Shown here piece after piece: positions 22,857 to 31,823 of a stretch of 31,922 nucleotides of DNA. The translations under genes and the position numbers were made by a program. Position 1 is the stretch's first letter; each line of letters starts with the position of its first letter. The notes under the pieces are model-generated. The model made no database searches, had not been told where the DNA came from, and was given only the letters and a program-made list of their open reading frames with translations. The stretch is from an uncultured Eubacteriales bacterium (GTDB taxonomy: Bacteria > Bacillota > Clostridia > Christensenellales > CAG-138): positions 1 to 31,922 of the forward strand of contig UQRU01000013.1 in the NCBI GenBank assembly GCA_900543475.1. The letters run 5' to 3'.

Positions 22857-25823
22857 ATGGACGATTTCGAGAATAAGGACAGGGGCTTTGACGGGGCGGA
22901 GCAGGAAGGCGGCACCACCCGTATAGATATGCCGAGGCGGCACAGGCGGGAGGAAGCGCCCGAGGACGCGCCGGAGCGGGAAAAGCGGGACGTGGCGGGC
23001 CGGATAGAGTCCGTCATAAATAAAATTAAGGAGCTGCTTGGCCGCAAAAGTGAAAAGCAGGTGGACGAGGAGCTGTTTACCGAGCGCAGAGGCAGCCGCA
23101 GCTTTATTCTGGAGCTGCTGTTTACCGTACTCAAGGTCATGGCGGTGACCGTAATTATCGCCGGAAGCGCGGGGCTGGGTCTCGTTACCGGTGTAGCCAA
23201 GGCATACATCGAGACTACCGAGGACATAGATCCTGCACAGCTCACCAAGAGCGACAGGACTTCCTACATATACGACAAGGACGGCAAGCTCATAACCACT
23301 TACGCCGGCATGGAATATCGGGACTGGGCGGATATAGGCGAGATACCGGATATGCTCAAGAATGCCCTGATTTCCATAGAGGACGTGCGCTTCTACAAGC
23401 ATGACGGCGTGGACTACAAGAGGCTGTTTTCCGCCGTTATAAATACCCTGCGCAATACCGATACCCACGGCGGCAGCACAATAACCCAGCAGCTTATAAA
23501 GAATAAGGTGCTTTCCAACGAGCAGTCCTACAAGCGCAAGATAAAGGAAGCTTACCTTTCCATGGAGCTCGAGGATATCATGGATAAGGATGAGATACTT
23601 GCGGCGTACATGAACGACGTATACCTGGGCGCCTCCAACTACGGCTTTAAGACCGCCGCCAAGGACTATTTCGGCAAGGAGATGAGCGAGCTTACCATAC
23701 GCGAGTGCGCCATGCTCGCCGGAATGGTGCAAAAGCCCTACTATACCAACCCGCGCTCCAATACCTATACGAGGACGCTGAGCGACTCTGCGCGGCAGGA
23801 GCTGGAGGAGCTGCATAATTCCAAGGGCATAACCGAGGAGCAGTATAAGTACTCCCTCGAAAATAACAACCAGATGTACGTCACCGACAGACGCACCAAT
23901 GTGGTGCTGCTGGCCATGTACGAGGGCGGCTTCATAACCCATGAGCAGTACGAGGCTGCGCTGAACGAGAGGGTGAACATAAAGGAAAAATCCGCCAGCA
24001 CAGAATTGTACGATATGCCCTATTTCGTCGAATACGGCATTCGTGACATAGTTACGCATCTTCTCAAGCAGCGGGATATGCTGGATACGCGCGCCAATCG
24101 TTCCGCAATAGAGAATGAGCTGCGCACAGGCGGATACCATATTTATCTCACTGTGGATACGGAGATGCAGCACATGGTGCAGGATAAGCTCTCCACCTGG
24201 GAGAAATATCCACAGCTTGCAGACCCCAGCACGGCCACAAAGACAGAGACCAGCGCCGATGGCAACACCATAACTACTATCGAGCCTCAGGCAGCGGCTG
24301 TGGTGCTCGATTACCACACCGGCGAGCTTAGGGCCATAGTAGGCGGAAGGGACACCCCCACCATAAAAAAGGGACTTAACAGGGCGCAGAGCCCATCGGA
24401 GGTAGGTTCATCCATAAAGCCTCTGGCGGTATACGGGCCGGCGCTGGATATGGGTGCTTCCCCGGCTACCATAATTAAAAATTTCCCCTGCCCGATCGAG
24501 GGATGGGACAGCGAAAAGGGCTACCCCTACATAGGCAGTGAAAGTTACATAGGCCCTCTGACGCTCAGGCAGGGCGTGGTGAATTCCCTCAACGTGGCGG
24601 CGGCGAGGACGCTTCTTGAACACGTGGGCTTTGACAACAGCGCAAATTATCTTGAGCTGCTGGGAGTAGATCCGTCACGCATATCGAAGACGGGCTCCGC
24701 CATGGCGCTGGGCACCACGAACATAACCCCCATAGAGATGGCGGCGGCATACGGAGCGATAGCAAACGGGGGCGAGTATCAGGAACCGTTGTCCTTTACG
24801 AGGATAGTGGACGAAAGCGGCAAGGTCATACTCGACGCTGACGAGATAAGGGAAAAGCATACCGTATTTAAGAAGTCAACGGCTTATATGCTGGTGGATA
24901 TACTCACAGAGGCGGTAAACTCCGGCACTGGTACCAACGCGAAAATATCCGGCATGACAGTGGCGGGCAAGACCGGTACCAACTCGGATTACGGCAGCGT
25001 GTACTTTGCAGGTATGACCCCCTACTATACAGCTACCGTATGGATAGGCCACGATGACTTTACGCCAAAGCTCAAGAGCAAGTCCACAGGCGGCAAATAC
25101 GCGGCGCCCCTGTGGAAGACCTTTATGTCAAAGATACATGAGGGCTTGCAGAATAAACCCATAATCGATGAGTCTCCCAATGAGATAGGGCTTGAAAAGT
25201 GCACCGTCTGCTCCATATCCGGCAAGCTGGCCACCGACGCCTGCTATGCCGACTCCGCAGGGCATCTTCCAGTGACGGACTGGTTCGCAAAGGACGCGGC
25301 GCCTGCCGAGGTATGCGATATGCATGTACAGACCAGTATATGCCAGGATAGCGGCCAGCTTGCATCGCCCTATTGTTATAATGTTATATCGGGCTCTGTG
25401 GTGCTGATACACAATGACTCAATGTATGCGGACATTGATCCCATATTGGTCAAACAGTACATACCAAATGCCGTTTATACCGGCGTTACCTCCGAGGAGT
25501 ACGCAATGACGATGGAGGGTGGAAGTATGGGAGCGACCTGCTCGCTGCATACGCCTTCGTGGTATAACTACGGCGGAGGCAACGAGGATCTGCAAAATGC
25601 CAAACAGGAGGCACAGCGGCTCATAAGGGAGATAGGGAACTACCTGAACAACGTTCAGAATATCTCGGATACGGACAGGAATACCCTCATACAGGGAATG
25701 CAGGATCTCGAGGATTACGTGAACGCCTCACTTACCGAATATATTAAGCGGGCTACTGAGCAGCTGCGGCTCAACTTCAATGCCATATACGAGGAAAACC
25801 CGCCCGTAGGCGCAGGGTGGTAA
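22857..25823 (+). CDS. Class A penicillin-binding protein (glycosyltransferase/transpeptidase)
   Basis: This 988-residue bifunctional enzyme polymerises and cross-links peptidoglycan. A charged cytoplasmic tail (1-80) precedes one transmembrane helix (about 84-112). The GT51 domain has SIEDVRFYKHDGVD (catalytic Glu) and GGSTITQQ (about 205-212), followed by KIKEAYLSMELE. The transpeptidase has SSIK (Ser518), SLN (about 579) and KTGTN (Lys705). The tail after ~760 has seven Cys, with KCTVC and SPYC-type pairs, then a coiled-coil end (about 905-985). Cys-rich tails of this sort occur in Clostridial PBPs. The ribosome site is weak. It is followed after one base by the glycosylase gene. Length is at the upper end for PBP1a. 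Confidence 0.96.
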   Translation: MDDFENKDRGFDGAEQEGGTTRIDMPRRHRREEAPEDAPEREKRDVAGRIESVINKIKELLGRKSEKQVDEELFTERRGSRSFILELLFTVLKVMAVTVIIAGSAGLGLVTGVAKAYIETTEDIDPAQLTKSDRTSYIYDKDGKLITTYAGMEYRDWADIGEIPDMLKNALISIEDVRFYKHDGVDYKRLFSAVINTLRNTDTHGGSTITQQLIKNKVLSNEQSYKRKIKEAYLSMELEDIMDKDEILAAYMNDVYLGASNYGFKTAAKDYFGKEMSELTIRECAMLAGMVQKPYYTNPRSNTYTRTLSDSARQELEELHNSKGITEEQYKYSLENNNQMYVTDRRTNVVLLAMYEGGFITHEQYEAALNERVNIKEKSASTELYDMPYFVEYGIRDIVTHLLKQRDMLDTRANRSAIENELRTGGYHIYLTVDTEMQHMVQDKLSTWEKYPQLADPSTATKTETSADGNTITTIEPQAAAVVLDYHTGELRAIVGGRDTPTIKKGLNRAQSPSEVGSSIKPLAVYGPALDMGASPATIIKNFPCPIEGWDSEKGYPYIGSESYIGPLTLRQGVVNSLNVAAARTLLEHVGFDNSANYLELLGVDPSRISKTGSAMALGTTNITPIEMAAAYGAIANGGEYQEPLSFTRIVDESGKVILDADEIREKHTVFKKSTAYMLVDILTEAVNSGTGTNAKISGMTVAGKTGTNSDYGSVYFAGMTPYYTATVWIGHDDFTPKLKSKSTGGKYAAPLWKTFMSKIHEGLQNKPIIDESPNEIGLEKCTVCSISGKLATDACYADSAGHLPVTDWFAKDAAPAEVCDMHVQTSICQDSGQLASPYCYNVISGSVVLIHNDSMYADIDPILVKQYIPNAVYTGVTSEEYAMTMEGGSMGATCSLHTPSWYNYGGGNEDLQNAKQEAQRLIREIGNYLNNVQNISDTDRNTLIQGMQDLEDYVNASLTEYIKRATEQLRLNFNAIYEENPPVGAGW

Positions 25824-25824
25824 T

Positions 25825-26433
25825 ATGGGCCTTGTTGAGCTTTACGAAAAAGAGCGGCTGCGCATAGCTGAAACAGCCGACGGCCGTGGTGATTATTCCC
25901 ACCCGGTATTCGGGGAGGGGCCGGTGAACCCGCTGGTGATGCTGATAGGCGAGGCGCCCGGAGGAGACGAGGCAAAGCAGGGGCGGCCGTTTGTAGGTAA
26001 AGCGGGCAAGCAGCTCGATGCGCTTTTAAGCGGCGCAGGTATATACAGAAGCCGGGTGTATATTACCAATACCGTAAAGTTCCGCCCTGTGAATGTAAAG
26101 CCTAAGAGCGTATCAAACCGTACCCCCACGGGCGCGGAACTGAAAGCGGGGCTGCCGCTGCTTAAAAGCGAACTTTGCCTGCTTTCGCCGCGCATAATAG
26201 TTACCCTCGGCAATACTCCCCTTAAAGCCGTTTTAACGCTGGCGGGCGAGCGGATACGCACTGTCGGGGAACTGCACGGCAGAAGCATAAGCGTGACCAT
26301 AGAAGGAAAAGGAATGCTGCTTTCGCCACAGTATCATCCCGCAAGCGTGATTTACAACCGTGCACTGGCTGATACGCTGGCGGAGGATATAGGGCGGCTG
26401 GGGGAAATGATAAGAGCGGAGGAGGAACGATGA
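25825..26433 (+). CDS. Family-4-like uracil-DNA glycosylase lacking the Fe-S cysteines
   Basis: This 202-residue protein has the superfamily motifs GEAPGGDEAKQGRPFVGKAG (motif 1, about residues 43-62) and HPASVIYN (motif 2, about 170-177), along with YITNTVKFRP. Family 4 enzymes hold a 4Fe-4S cluster with four Cys, two near the N-terminus, one in VKCRP and one in a later helix. Here the only Cys in the whole protein is in SELCLLSP, and the VKCRP position is Phe, so no cluster can form. It may still remove uracil, as other UDG families need no cluster. Ten of 12 isoleucine codons are ATA by hand count. It is tightly packed between the PBP and the SH3-domain gene (ATGA overlap). Confidence 0.82.
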   Translation: MGLVELYEKERLRIAETADGRGDYSHPVFGEGPVNPLVMLIGEAPGGDEAKQGRPFVGKAGKQLDALLSGAGIYRSRVYITNTVKFRPVNVKPKSVSNRTPTGAELKAGLPLLKSELCLLSPRIIVTLGNTPLKAVLTLAGERIRTVGELHGRSISVTIEGKGMLLSPQYHPASVIYNRALADTLAEDIGRLGEMIRAEEER

Positions 26434-27566
26434 AGCTTAAACGCATGGCAGGCGCTGCCGCAGTGCTGCTGCTTCTTGCGGTCTGCACAGGGGCGCTGGC
26501 AGCGGATACCGGTATAATCACGGCTGACGGCGTCAACCTCAGGGAATCCCCTGATAAGGAATCCAACGCCATTGGAACGCTTGAGCTGGGCAGCGAAGTA
26601 GAGGTGCTGGCGGTGGAAAACGGCTGGTACAGGATAATGCTCAAAAGCGGAACCGTGGGCTATATCCGCCAGGATTACATCTTTTCAAATTCTTCCGGCA
26701 GCCGCGGCGCGTATGTATTGGACGACGGCACATATATACGCGGAGGCCCCAGCGAGGATACCTACGCTGTAAAGCAGTTAACAGCAGGCAAGGGCGTGCG
26801 CATAAAGGCGGTGTTTGGCGAGTGGTTCTATGTGGTTGCCGATGACGCCACGGGCTATGTTTACCGCACCCACCTGACGCTCACCGGCTCCAACACCGCG
26901 TCCGGAAGCATGCTCCGCACCGGCATGGAGGGCGAAGAGGTGGAGCGGCTGCAGAAGAAGCTGTACGATCGCGGCTTTATGTCAAAGCGGGACATGAGCG
27001 GCGTATACGATAGCGCTACCCGCAAGGCCGTGCTTGAATACCAGAAAAAAGCGGGGCTTTCCTCGGCGGATGGTATCGCCGGTGCTGAGACGCTCAATTC
27101 CGTATTCGACAGCACCAACAAGCTCACAAAGGAAAACGCCACGTTTACCAAGCTCAAGGGCAGCGTAGTGCTGCTGGACTGGTTCAAGGGCGGCAGCGAA
27201 TGGCTGAACAAGGGCGCCAAGTTTACGGTGACTGATGTGCGTACCGGCAAAAGCTTCCGTGCAAGGCGCTTCGGCGGCTGGTATCACGCGGACAGCGAGC
27301 CTATAACAAAAGAAGACACCGCCGTAATGAAGAGCCTGGAGGGCTTTTCGTGGAACAGGCGCCCCATATGGGTTACATACAACGGCAAGACTGTGGCTGC
27401 AAGCATGCATACCATGCCTCATATGGCGAATCCTACCAAGAGCAACGGCTTTGACGGCCACTTCTGCATACACCTGCTTAACTCTAAGGTGCACGCCAAC
27501 AGCAAGGCATGCCCGAGACATCAGGCCTGCGTACAGGAGGCTTATCGAGCCGGAAAGGCAAAATAA
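26430..27566 (+). CDS. Secreted SH3/peptidoglycan-binding protein with unnamed C-terminal domain
   Basis: This encodes 378 residues. A signal peptide (1-25, ending GALA) is followed by two bacterial SH3 domains (about 28-88, VNLRESPDKESNAIGTLELG; and about 91-152, TYIRGGPSEDTYAVKQL). A PG_binding_1 domain (about 165-225, EEVERLQKKLYDRGF) comes next. Residues about 240-376 form the domain shared with the 21071-21919 protein, here with HADSEP, MPHM, GHFCIHLLNSKVHANS and RHQ. The conserved His and Cys suggest an enzyme or metal site acting on the cell wall, but I cannot name the family. It overlaps the glycosylase by ATGA and so lies in the PBP operon. A strong terminator follows. Confidence 0.82.
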   Translation: MKLKRMAGAAAVLLLLAVCTGALAADTGIITADGVNLRESPDKESNAIGTLELGSEVEVLAVENGWYRIMLKSGTVGYIRQDYIFSNSSGSRGAYVLDDGTYIRGGPSEDTYAVKQLTAGKGVRIKAVFGEWFYVVADDATGYVYRTHLTLTGSNTASGSMLRTGMEGEEVERLQKKLYDRGFMSKRDMSGVYDSATRKAVLEYQKKAGLSSADGIAGAETLNSVFDSTNKLTKENATFTKLKGSVVLLDWFKGGSEWLNKGAKFTVTDVRTGKSFRARRFGGWYHADSEPITKEDTAVMKSLEGFSWNRRPIWVTYNGKTVAASMHTMPHMANPTKSNGFDGHFCIHLLNSKVHANSKACPRHQACVQEAYRAGKAK

Positions 27567-27587
27567 AAACAGCATAATTTAATCTGA

Positions 27588-27626
27588 ATATCCCCTGAGG
27601 GCGCGCCGCGTTCTCAGGGGATATTT
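27588..27626. terminator. Strong 12-bp terminator hairpin
   Basis: ATATCCCCTGAG (27588-27599) and CTCAGGGGATAT (27613-27624) form a perfect stem with a 13-base loop. The T run is short. It ends the PBP-glycosylase-SH3 operon before the germination genes. Confidence 0.75.
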
Positions 27627-27704
27627 GCCTGTATTGCATATTTTTGTCCCCTATGGCAGATACTTCTATATATATCGCAGAAGTTTTGCATGGGAGGGCA
27701 GGGT

Positions 27705-29297
27705 ATGAACGGAATAAAGAAGATAGCCTTGGCGCTGGGCTTCACTAGGAAGCGCAGCGAGTTTGAATTGCTGGAAACCGAAAAGGGGGCGCCGGGCTTT
27801 TTTGGCGGCTGGCGGTACGCGGAGGAGCAGAGGCAGGAAGGAAAACAGACAGTAGCTCCCTCGTTTTCCGAAAACATTGGCCGAATTAAAGAAAGCTTTC
27901 GGGCGGATATAAATCCTGACATAATAATACGCCGCTTTGCCGCAGGCGGGCGGGTAGAGGCGGCGGCGGTATTCATGAACGGCATGGCAGATGCGGAAAC
28001 CATAAACGATTATGTGCTGCGGGAGACAATGAAAAAGCCTTTGCCCGATAAGCCTCCGTACATAGATTATATGATTAAAAACGTGCTGACCGCTGGCGAC
28101 GTATCAATGGAGAGCGACTGGTATAAGGTAAAACGGGCTATAACAGACGGGCAGACCGTGATGTTCGTAGGAGATGAGGAACGGGCGGCAATAATAGATA
28201 CCCGCGGCTATGAGCATCGCTCTGTAGGAACCACGGAAAACGAAAAGGTGGTCAGGGGGCCGCAGGAAGGCTTTAACGAGAGCCTGAGGACAAATATAAC
28301 TCTGCTGAGACGCATGATACGCCGGGAAGATCTTGTGTGCGAGATACGAGAGATGGATGTCCAAAATCACATAAGGGCAGCCATAGTTTACCTTGACGGC
28401 AGCGCAAACCCGGCACTGGTGCAGGAGGTTAAGCGGCGCATCGCCGGTGTGCAGACCCGAATGATGTCAAATATAGGCGTACTGGAGCAGCTTACCGAAA
28501 ACCACCCGTTGTCGCCGTTCCCGCAGGTGCTGACCACAGAACGGCCGGATAGAACGGCGTCGCACATAATGCAGGGGTATGTGGCTGTGCTGCTGGACGG
28601 CAGTCCATTTGCAAATATAATGCCTACAACGCTGTTTACGCTTATGAGCAGTTCGGAGGACGTATATCTGAGGCAGATGCAGGGTACGGTGGTGCGGCTG
28701 GTGCGCTATATTGGGGCGTTGATATCCATACTTCTGCCGGGATACTTCTTATCGCTGGTGCTGTACCATCAGGGAATGATGTCAACAGAGGCGCTTAGCA
28801 CCGTTGTGGCCTCGCGAAAAATGGTATTTGCGCCGATGGGCCTTGAGCTGCTGTTCTTGCTGCTTGTGTTCCAGCTTATACGGGAGGCTGGCCTTAGGGT
28901 GCCGGGCAGCATAGGCCAGGCCATCGGCATAATAGGAGGCCTTATACTGGGCCAGGCGGCGGTAAGCGCAAATCTTGCGAGCTCTGTCATGCTGATAGTT
29001 GTGGCCCTGTCCGGGCTTGGCAACTTCTGCATACCGGATTATGCCACGCAGATATCCGCTTCGTATATAAGGGTAGCATTTGTGATAGCTGCATGGATTG
29101 GAGGACTTCTTGGCATGAGCTGCATGCTGGTAGCCTTCTTCGCTCTCATGGCGTCTCTTAAAAGCTTCGGCATACCATTCCTTACCCCGGCATCGCCCAA
29201 AACATACAGCAAGCGGCCCGCTATAGTGCGGGGCAGAATAACCATGCACGCAAAGACCGACGACTACATAAACACCAGAGAGGGGGAACTGCTTTGA
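27705..29297 (+). CDS. gerA: Spore germination receptor A subunit (GerA family)
   Basis: This 530-residue protein is an inner-membrane subunit of a nutrient germinant receptor. A soluble N-terminal half carries family features: SFRADINPDIIIRRF, the segment VEAAAVFMNGMAD, ENEKVVRGPQEGFNESLRTN and LVQEVKRRI. Five or so hydrophobic helices follow between residues 325 and 485, including LISILLPGYFLSLVLYHQG and ASVMLIVVALSGLGNFCIPD. The start at 27705 has GGGAGGG at 27692-27698. An ATG at 27690 lies within that site. It overlaps gerB by four bases. The germinant cannot be told from sequence. Ile codons are mainly ATA. Confidence 0.95.
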   Translation: MNGIKKIALALGFTRKRSEFELLETEKGAPGFFGGWRYAEEQRQEGKQTVAPSFSENIGRIKESFRADINPDIIIRRFAAGGRVEAAAVFMNGMADAETINDYVLRETMKKPLPDKPPYIDYMIKNVLTAGDVSMESDWYKVKRAITDGQTVMFVGDEERAAIIDTRGYEHRSVGTTENEKVVRGPQEGFNESLRTNITLLRRMIRREDLVCEIREMDVQNHIRAAIVYLDGSANPALVQEVKRRIAGVQTRMMSNIGVLEQLTENHPLSPFPQVLTTERPDRTASHIMQGYVAVLLDGSPFANIMPTTLFTLMSSSEDVYLRQMQGTVVRLVRYIGALISILLPGYFLSLVLYHQGMMSTEALSTVVASRKMVFAPMGLELLFLLLVFQLIREAGLRVPGSIGQAIGIIGGLILGQAAVSANLASSVMLIVVALSGLGNFCIPDYATQISASYIRVAFVIAAWIGGLLGMSCMLVAFFALMASLKSFGIPFLTPASPKTYSKRPAIVRGRITMHAKTDDYINTREGELL

Positions 29298-30403
29298 ATA
29301 TAGGCCCAAGCAGGATAGGAAGGCAGGAGAGCGCCGCGATGGTAGGCGTATCCCTGTTCACCGCCACGGTCTTTGCCATGGATTCACAGCAGGCGTACAG
29401 CGGCGGAAACAGTACTTATATATGGATGCCCCTTTCCATATTGATATCTCTCGCTGCGGTGATGGTGATAATGTCGGCCATGGAAAAAAGCGGTGCGGAT
29501 ACGCTGGACAAGCTTTTTACGGCCGCCTTTGGCAGAGTAGTAGGACGTATAGCTGCAATACCCCTTATTTTACTGTTTATCGCAAGCGCGTTCTTCATAC
29601 TTACAGACTTTGTGAACATGATACACAGCTTTGTGTTTTACAATTCCGAATATTGGGAGATAGCGCTGTGGGTGCTGCTCACGTCGCTTTTGCTCAGCTT
29701 TATGGGTCTTGAATGCATATCACGTACTACGCTGCTCATATTGCCCATGTTCGCGGCAGCGGTGCTCGCGGCGCTCCTGATACCCTATAAGAGCTATGCG
29801 ATTTACAGGCTTTCGCCATTTCCCGGCAATTCGCTGGGGGATATGGGCAGGCTGACGCTGCATAACCTGCTGCGTACTTTTGGGGCGATGATGGCGCTGC
29901 TTACAGTTACGGATAAGCTTTGCGGAATGCGGTTCGCCAAAAGCTCCTGCCTTATAGGCGCGGTATGTGCGGCTGCGTTTACCGCGTTGACCCAGTTTGC
30001 CATAGCGATGGCGTTCGATTATATAGACCTTGCGGATATGCTCTTTCCGCTTTACCGAATGGAGATGATAATGGTGGAGGAGGGGTATCTTTTCAGAATG
30101 GACAATCTCTCGCTCTTCTTTTGGCTCATGGCGGGCATAACCACGGCGGCATATTACATTTACAGCAGCGCGATGCTGTGGTGCAGGTGCTTCGGCCCGA
30201 AGGACACACGGCCGGGAGTAGTGGCGTTTACGGTTATGACAGGCTGCGCGGTAGTGATGCAGTCCGAAGGACATTACGATGAGTTCCGCATGCTCTATTA
30301 TAATGTGGGCATATGGGGCTGGACGGTAATATCCCTGCCGCTGATAGCGGCGGCTGTACTGAGCGTAAGACGCGGTATGGCAGTCAGGAGCGGCAAGGTA
30401 TGA
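29294..30403 (+). CDS. gerB: Spore germination receptor B subunit (GerB permease)
   Basis: This 369-residue integral membrane protein of the APC superfamily is thought to hold the germinant-binding site. About ten hydrophobic helices are spread along its length, for example MPLSILISLAAVMVIM (near 45-60) and AIPLILLFIASAFFI (near 92-106). The opening IGRQESAAMVGVSLF is typical of the family. The start codon is TTG at 29294, overlapping the gerA stop (TTGA), with GAGGGGG ahead of it. It overlaps gerC by ATGA, so all three subunits are translationally coupled. Confidence 0.93.
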   Translation: MNIGPSRIGRQESAAMVGVSLFTATVFAMDSQQAYSGGNSTYIWMPLSILISLAAVMVIMSAMEKSGADTLDKLFTAAFGRVVGRIAAIPLILLFIASAFFILTDFVNMIHSFVFYNSEYWEIALWVLLTSLLLSFMGLECISRTTLLILPMFAAAVLAALLIPYKSYAIYRLSPFPGNSLGDMGRLTLHNLLRTFGAMMALLTVTDKLCGMRFAKSSCLIGAVCAAAFTALTQFAIAMAFDYIDLADMLFPLYRMEMIMVEEGYLFRMDNLSLFFWLMAGITTAAYYIYSSAMLWCRCFGPKDTRPGVVAFTVMTGCAVVMQSEGHYDEFRMLYYNVGIWGWTVISLPLIAAAVLSVRRGMAVRSGKV

Positions 30404-31638
30404 AAAAGGCAGCCTTGATGATACTTGCGCTTGTGCTGTGCATGAATATGAGCGGCTGTCTTGGCGCCGTTCAGGCGGACGATTATATATACGTTGTGGG
30501 CATAGGCTTTGACAAGGGTTCTCAGTACAGGTTCAATGTTACGTTTCTGGTACAAAAGGACGTGTCCGGGTCCGAGCAGACATCAACGGGCGGCGCTGAG
30601 ATAATATCTGCCGAAGGCGACACGCTTTTTGACGCAATAACCGTACTGAGCGCGGGAGTGCCGTTTCGGATAAATTTCTCTCGGGTGAATACCTTCTTTT
30701 TTGGCGAGGAGGTGGCTCGCAGCGGCAGTATAAAGGAGCTTTCCAACATAACATTTAACGCGCTGAAGATACGCCAGTCGGCAAAGCTCATGGTATGCCT
30801 CGGCACAGCGCAAAGGCTCATGCAGGGTCTCTGCCTGGAAGATGTGCCAAATATAACCAAGCTGCAATTCAGCGTGTTTCAGGATTACGCCGCAGAGGGG
30901 ATTACGGTCATAACCAATTACGCCGGAATGCTGGAGAGCATAAGAGGACGGCGGTCGGATCCGTTGATGATGCTGGGCGGCGTAGATGTGAGCGCCGTAA
31001 AAAAACAGGAGTCCATTGCGAAGGAAATGACGGGCGAGGGTGAAAAGAGCGAAGGAAGCGACGATGAGCAGGAAGAACAGGAGGAATACACTACCGGCGG
31101 GGTGCGGCGGCTCGGCGGCATGAGCCCTTATGTAGCCGGTACGGCTCTGTTTGACGGCTGGTATATGAAGGGCACACTGAGCGGCTACGATACCATGTTC
31201 CTGCTGCTGGGGCGCGGGGAACTGAAAAAGGGAGCCTTGAAGGTACAGCATAATGAGGAGTGGGCAGTGCTTTACATAAAGGACGAGAAGCCTCCGAGGG
31301 TAAAGCTGACTCTGTCGGGCGTGCCGCGGGCAAAGGTGGAGCTGGAGATGGCGTGCAACATAGTGAAATACAAGGGAGCGGCCAGATCAGATGAGTGGGA
31401 CAGCGGATTGCAGCAGACGGCGGAGCAGCTTATATCGAACGAGATGGCCAGGGTATTCAACATATGCCGCGAGCTGAACAGCGACGCTTTTGGGTTCGGG
31501 GAATACGCGTCTACTCAGTTTTCCGACATCGTGAGCTGGGAGGGGTATGACTGGAAGAGCAAATATCCTCTTATGGAGGCGGAATTCAGCGTTAAGCTGG
31601 AGCTGGCGGATGAAAATGTGACCACAAGGCTTGAGTAA
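30400..31638 (+). CDS. gerC: Spore germination receptor C subunit (Ger(x)C lipoprotein)
   Basis: This 412-residue lipoprotein subunit has a signal peptide ending in the lipobox-like MSGC, so Cys20 should be diacylated. Family features include DDYIYVVGIGFDKGSQYRF near 26-44, the PFRINFSRVNTFFFGEEVA segment and a C-terminal half ending with ..WEGYDWKSKYPLMEAEFSV. Between residues about 208 and 232 there is an acidic linker rich in Glu and Ser. The frame is open upstream to 30313, but 30400 overlaps the gerB stop and has CAGGAGCGG ahead of it. It is the last of the three classical receptor genes. Confidence 0.94.
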   Translation: MKKAALMILALVLCMNMSGCLGAVQADDYIYVVGIGFDKGSQYRFNVTFLVQKDVSGSEQTSTGGAEIISAEGDTLFDAITVLSAGVPFRINFSRVNTFFFGEEVARSGSIKELSNITFNALKIRQSAKLMVCLGTAQRLMQGLCLEDVPNITKLQFSVFQDYAAEGITVITNYAGMLESIRGRRSDPLMMLGGVDVSAVKKQESIAKEMTGEGEKSEGSDDEQEEQEEYTTGGVRRLGGMSPYVAGTALFDGWYMKGTLSGYDTMFLLLGRGELKKGALKVQHNEEWAVLYIKDEKPPRVKLTLSGVPRAKVELEMACNIVKYKGAARSDEWDSGLQQTAEQLISNEMARVFNICRELNSDAFGFGEYASTQFSDIVSWEGYDWKSKYPLMEAEFSVKLELADENVTTRLE

Positions 31639-31649
31639 AGGGAAAAACT

Positions 31650-31811
31650 ATGGAAACGGTGTTTTTGGCGCTGTGCGCGGCGGGCGCGGCATACTGCGTG
31701 CTGTATGGCGCGTATTGTATAAGCGAAGGAAAGGGAAGCAGCGGGGCGAGCACGATGGCGTTGGGACTGCTTGCGGCTTTCTCAGCGGTGTTGCTCGCGA
31801 TAATCGCTTAG
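31650..31811 (+). CDS. Small two-helix membrane protein, candidate germination receptor D subunit
   Basis: This encodes 53 residues, beginning METVFLALCAAGAAYCVLYG and ending LLAAFSAVLLAIIA. Two hydrophobic helices (about 3-22 and 36-53) are joined by a short polar loop (SEGKGSSGAS). The ATG is 11 bases after the gerC stop, with AAGGG about 8 bases ahead, so it belongs to the same operon. Small two-helix D proteins linked to gerA-type operons are known in Bacillus and modulate germination, and size, topology and position fit that class. Sequence identity to them was not tested. A 69-codon frame at 31631-31840 covers the same bases but encodes a basic, non-hydrophobic protein and is rejected. 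Confidence 0.7.
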   Translation: METVFLALCAAGAAYCVLYGAYCISEGKGSSGASTMALGLLAAFSAVLLAIIA

Positions 31812-31823
31812 TTTTGGGGAAAT

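Noticed and set aside
22725..24317. A 530-codon antisense frame over the penicillin-binding protein
   Set aside because: It lies fully under a gene with all catalytic motifs and shows no protein-like composition or start signal.
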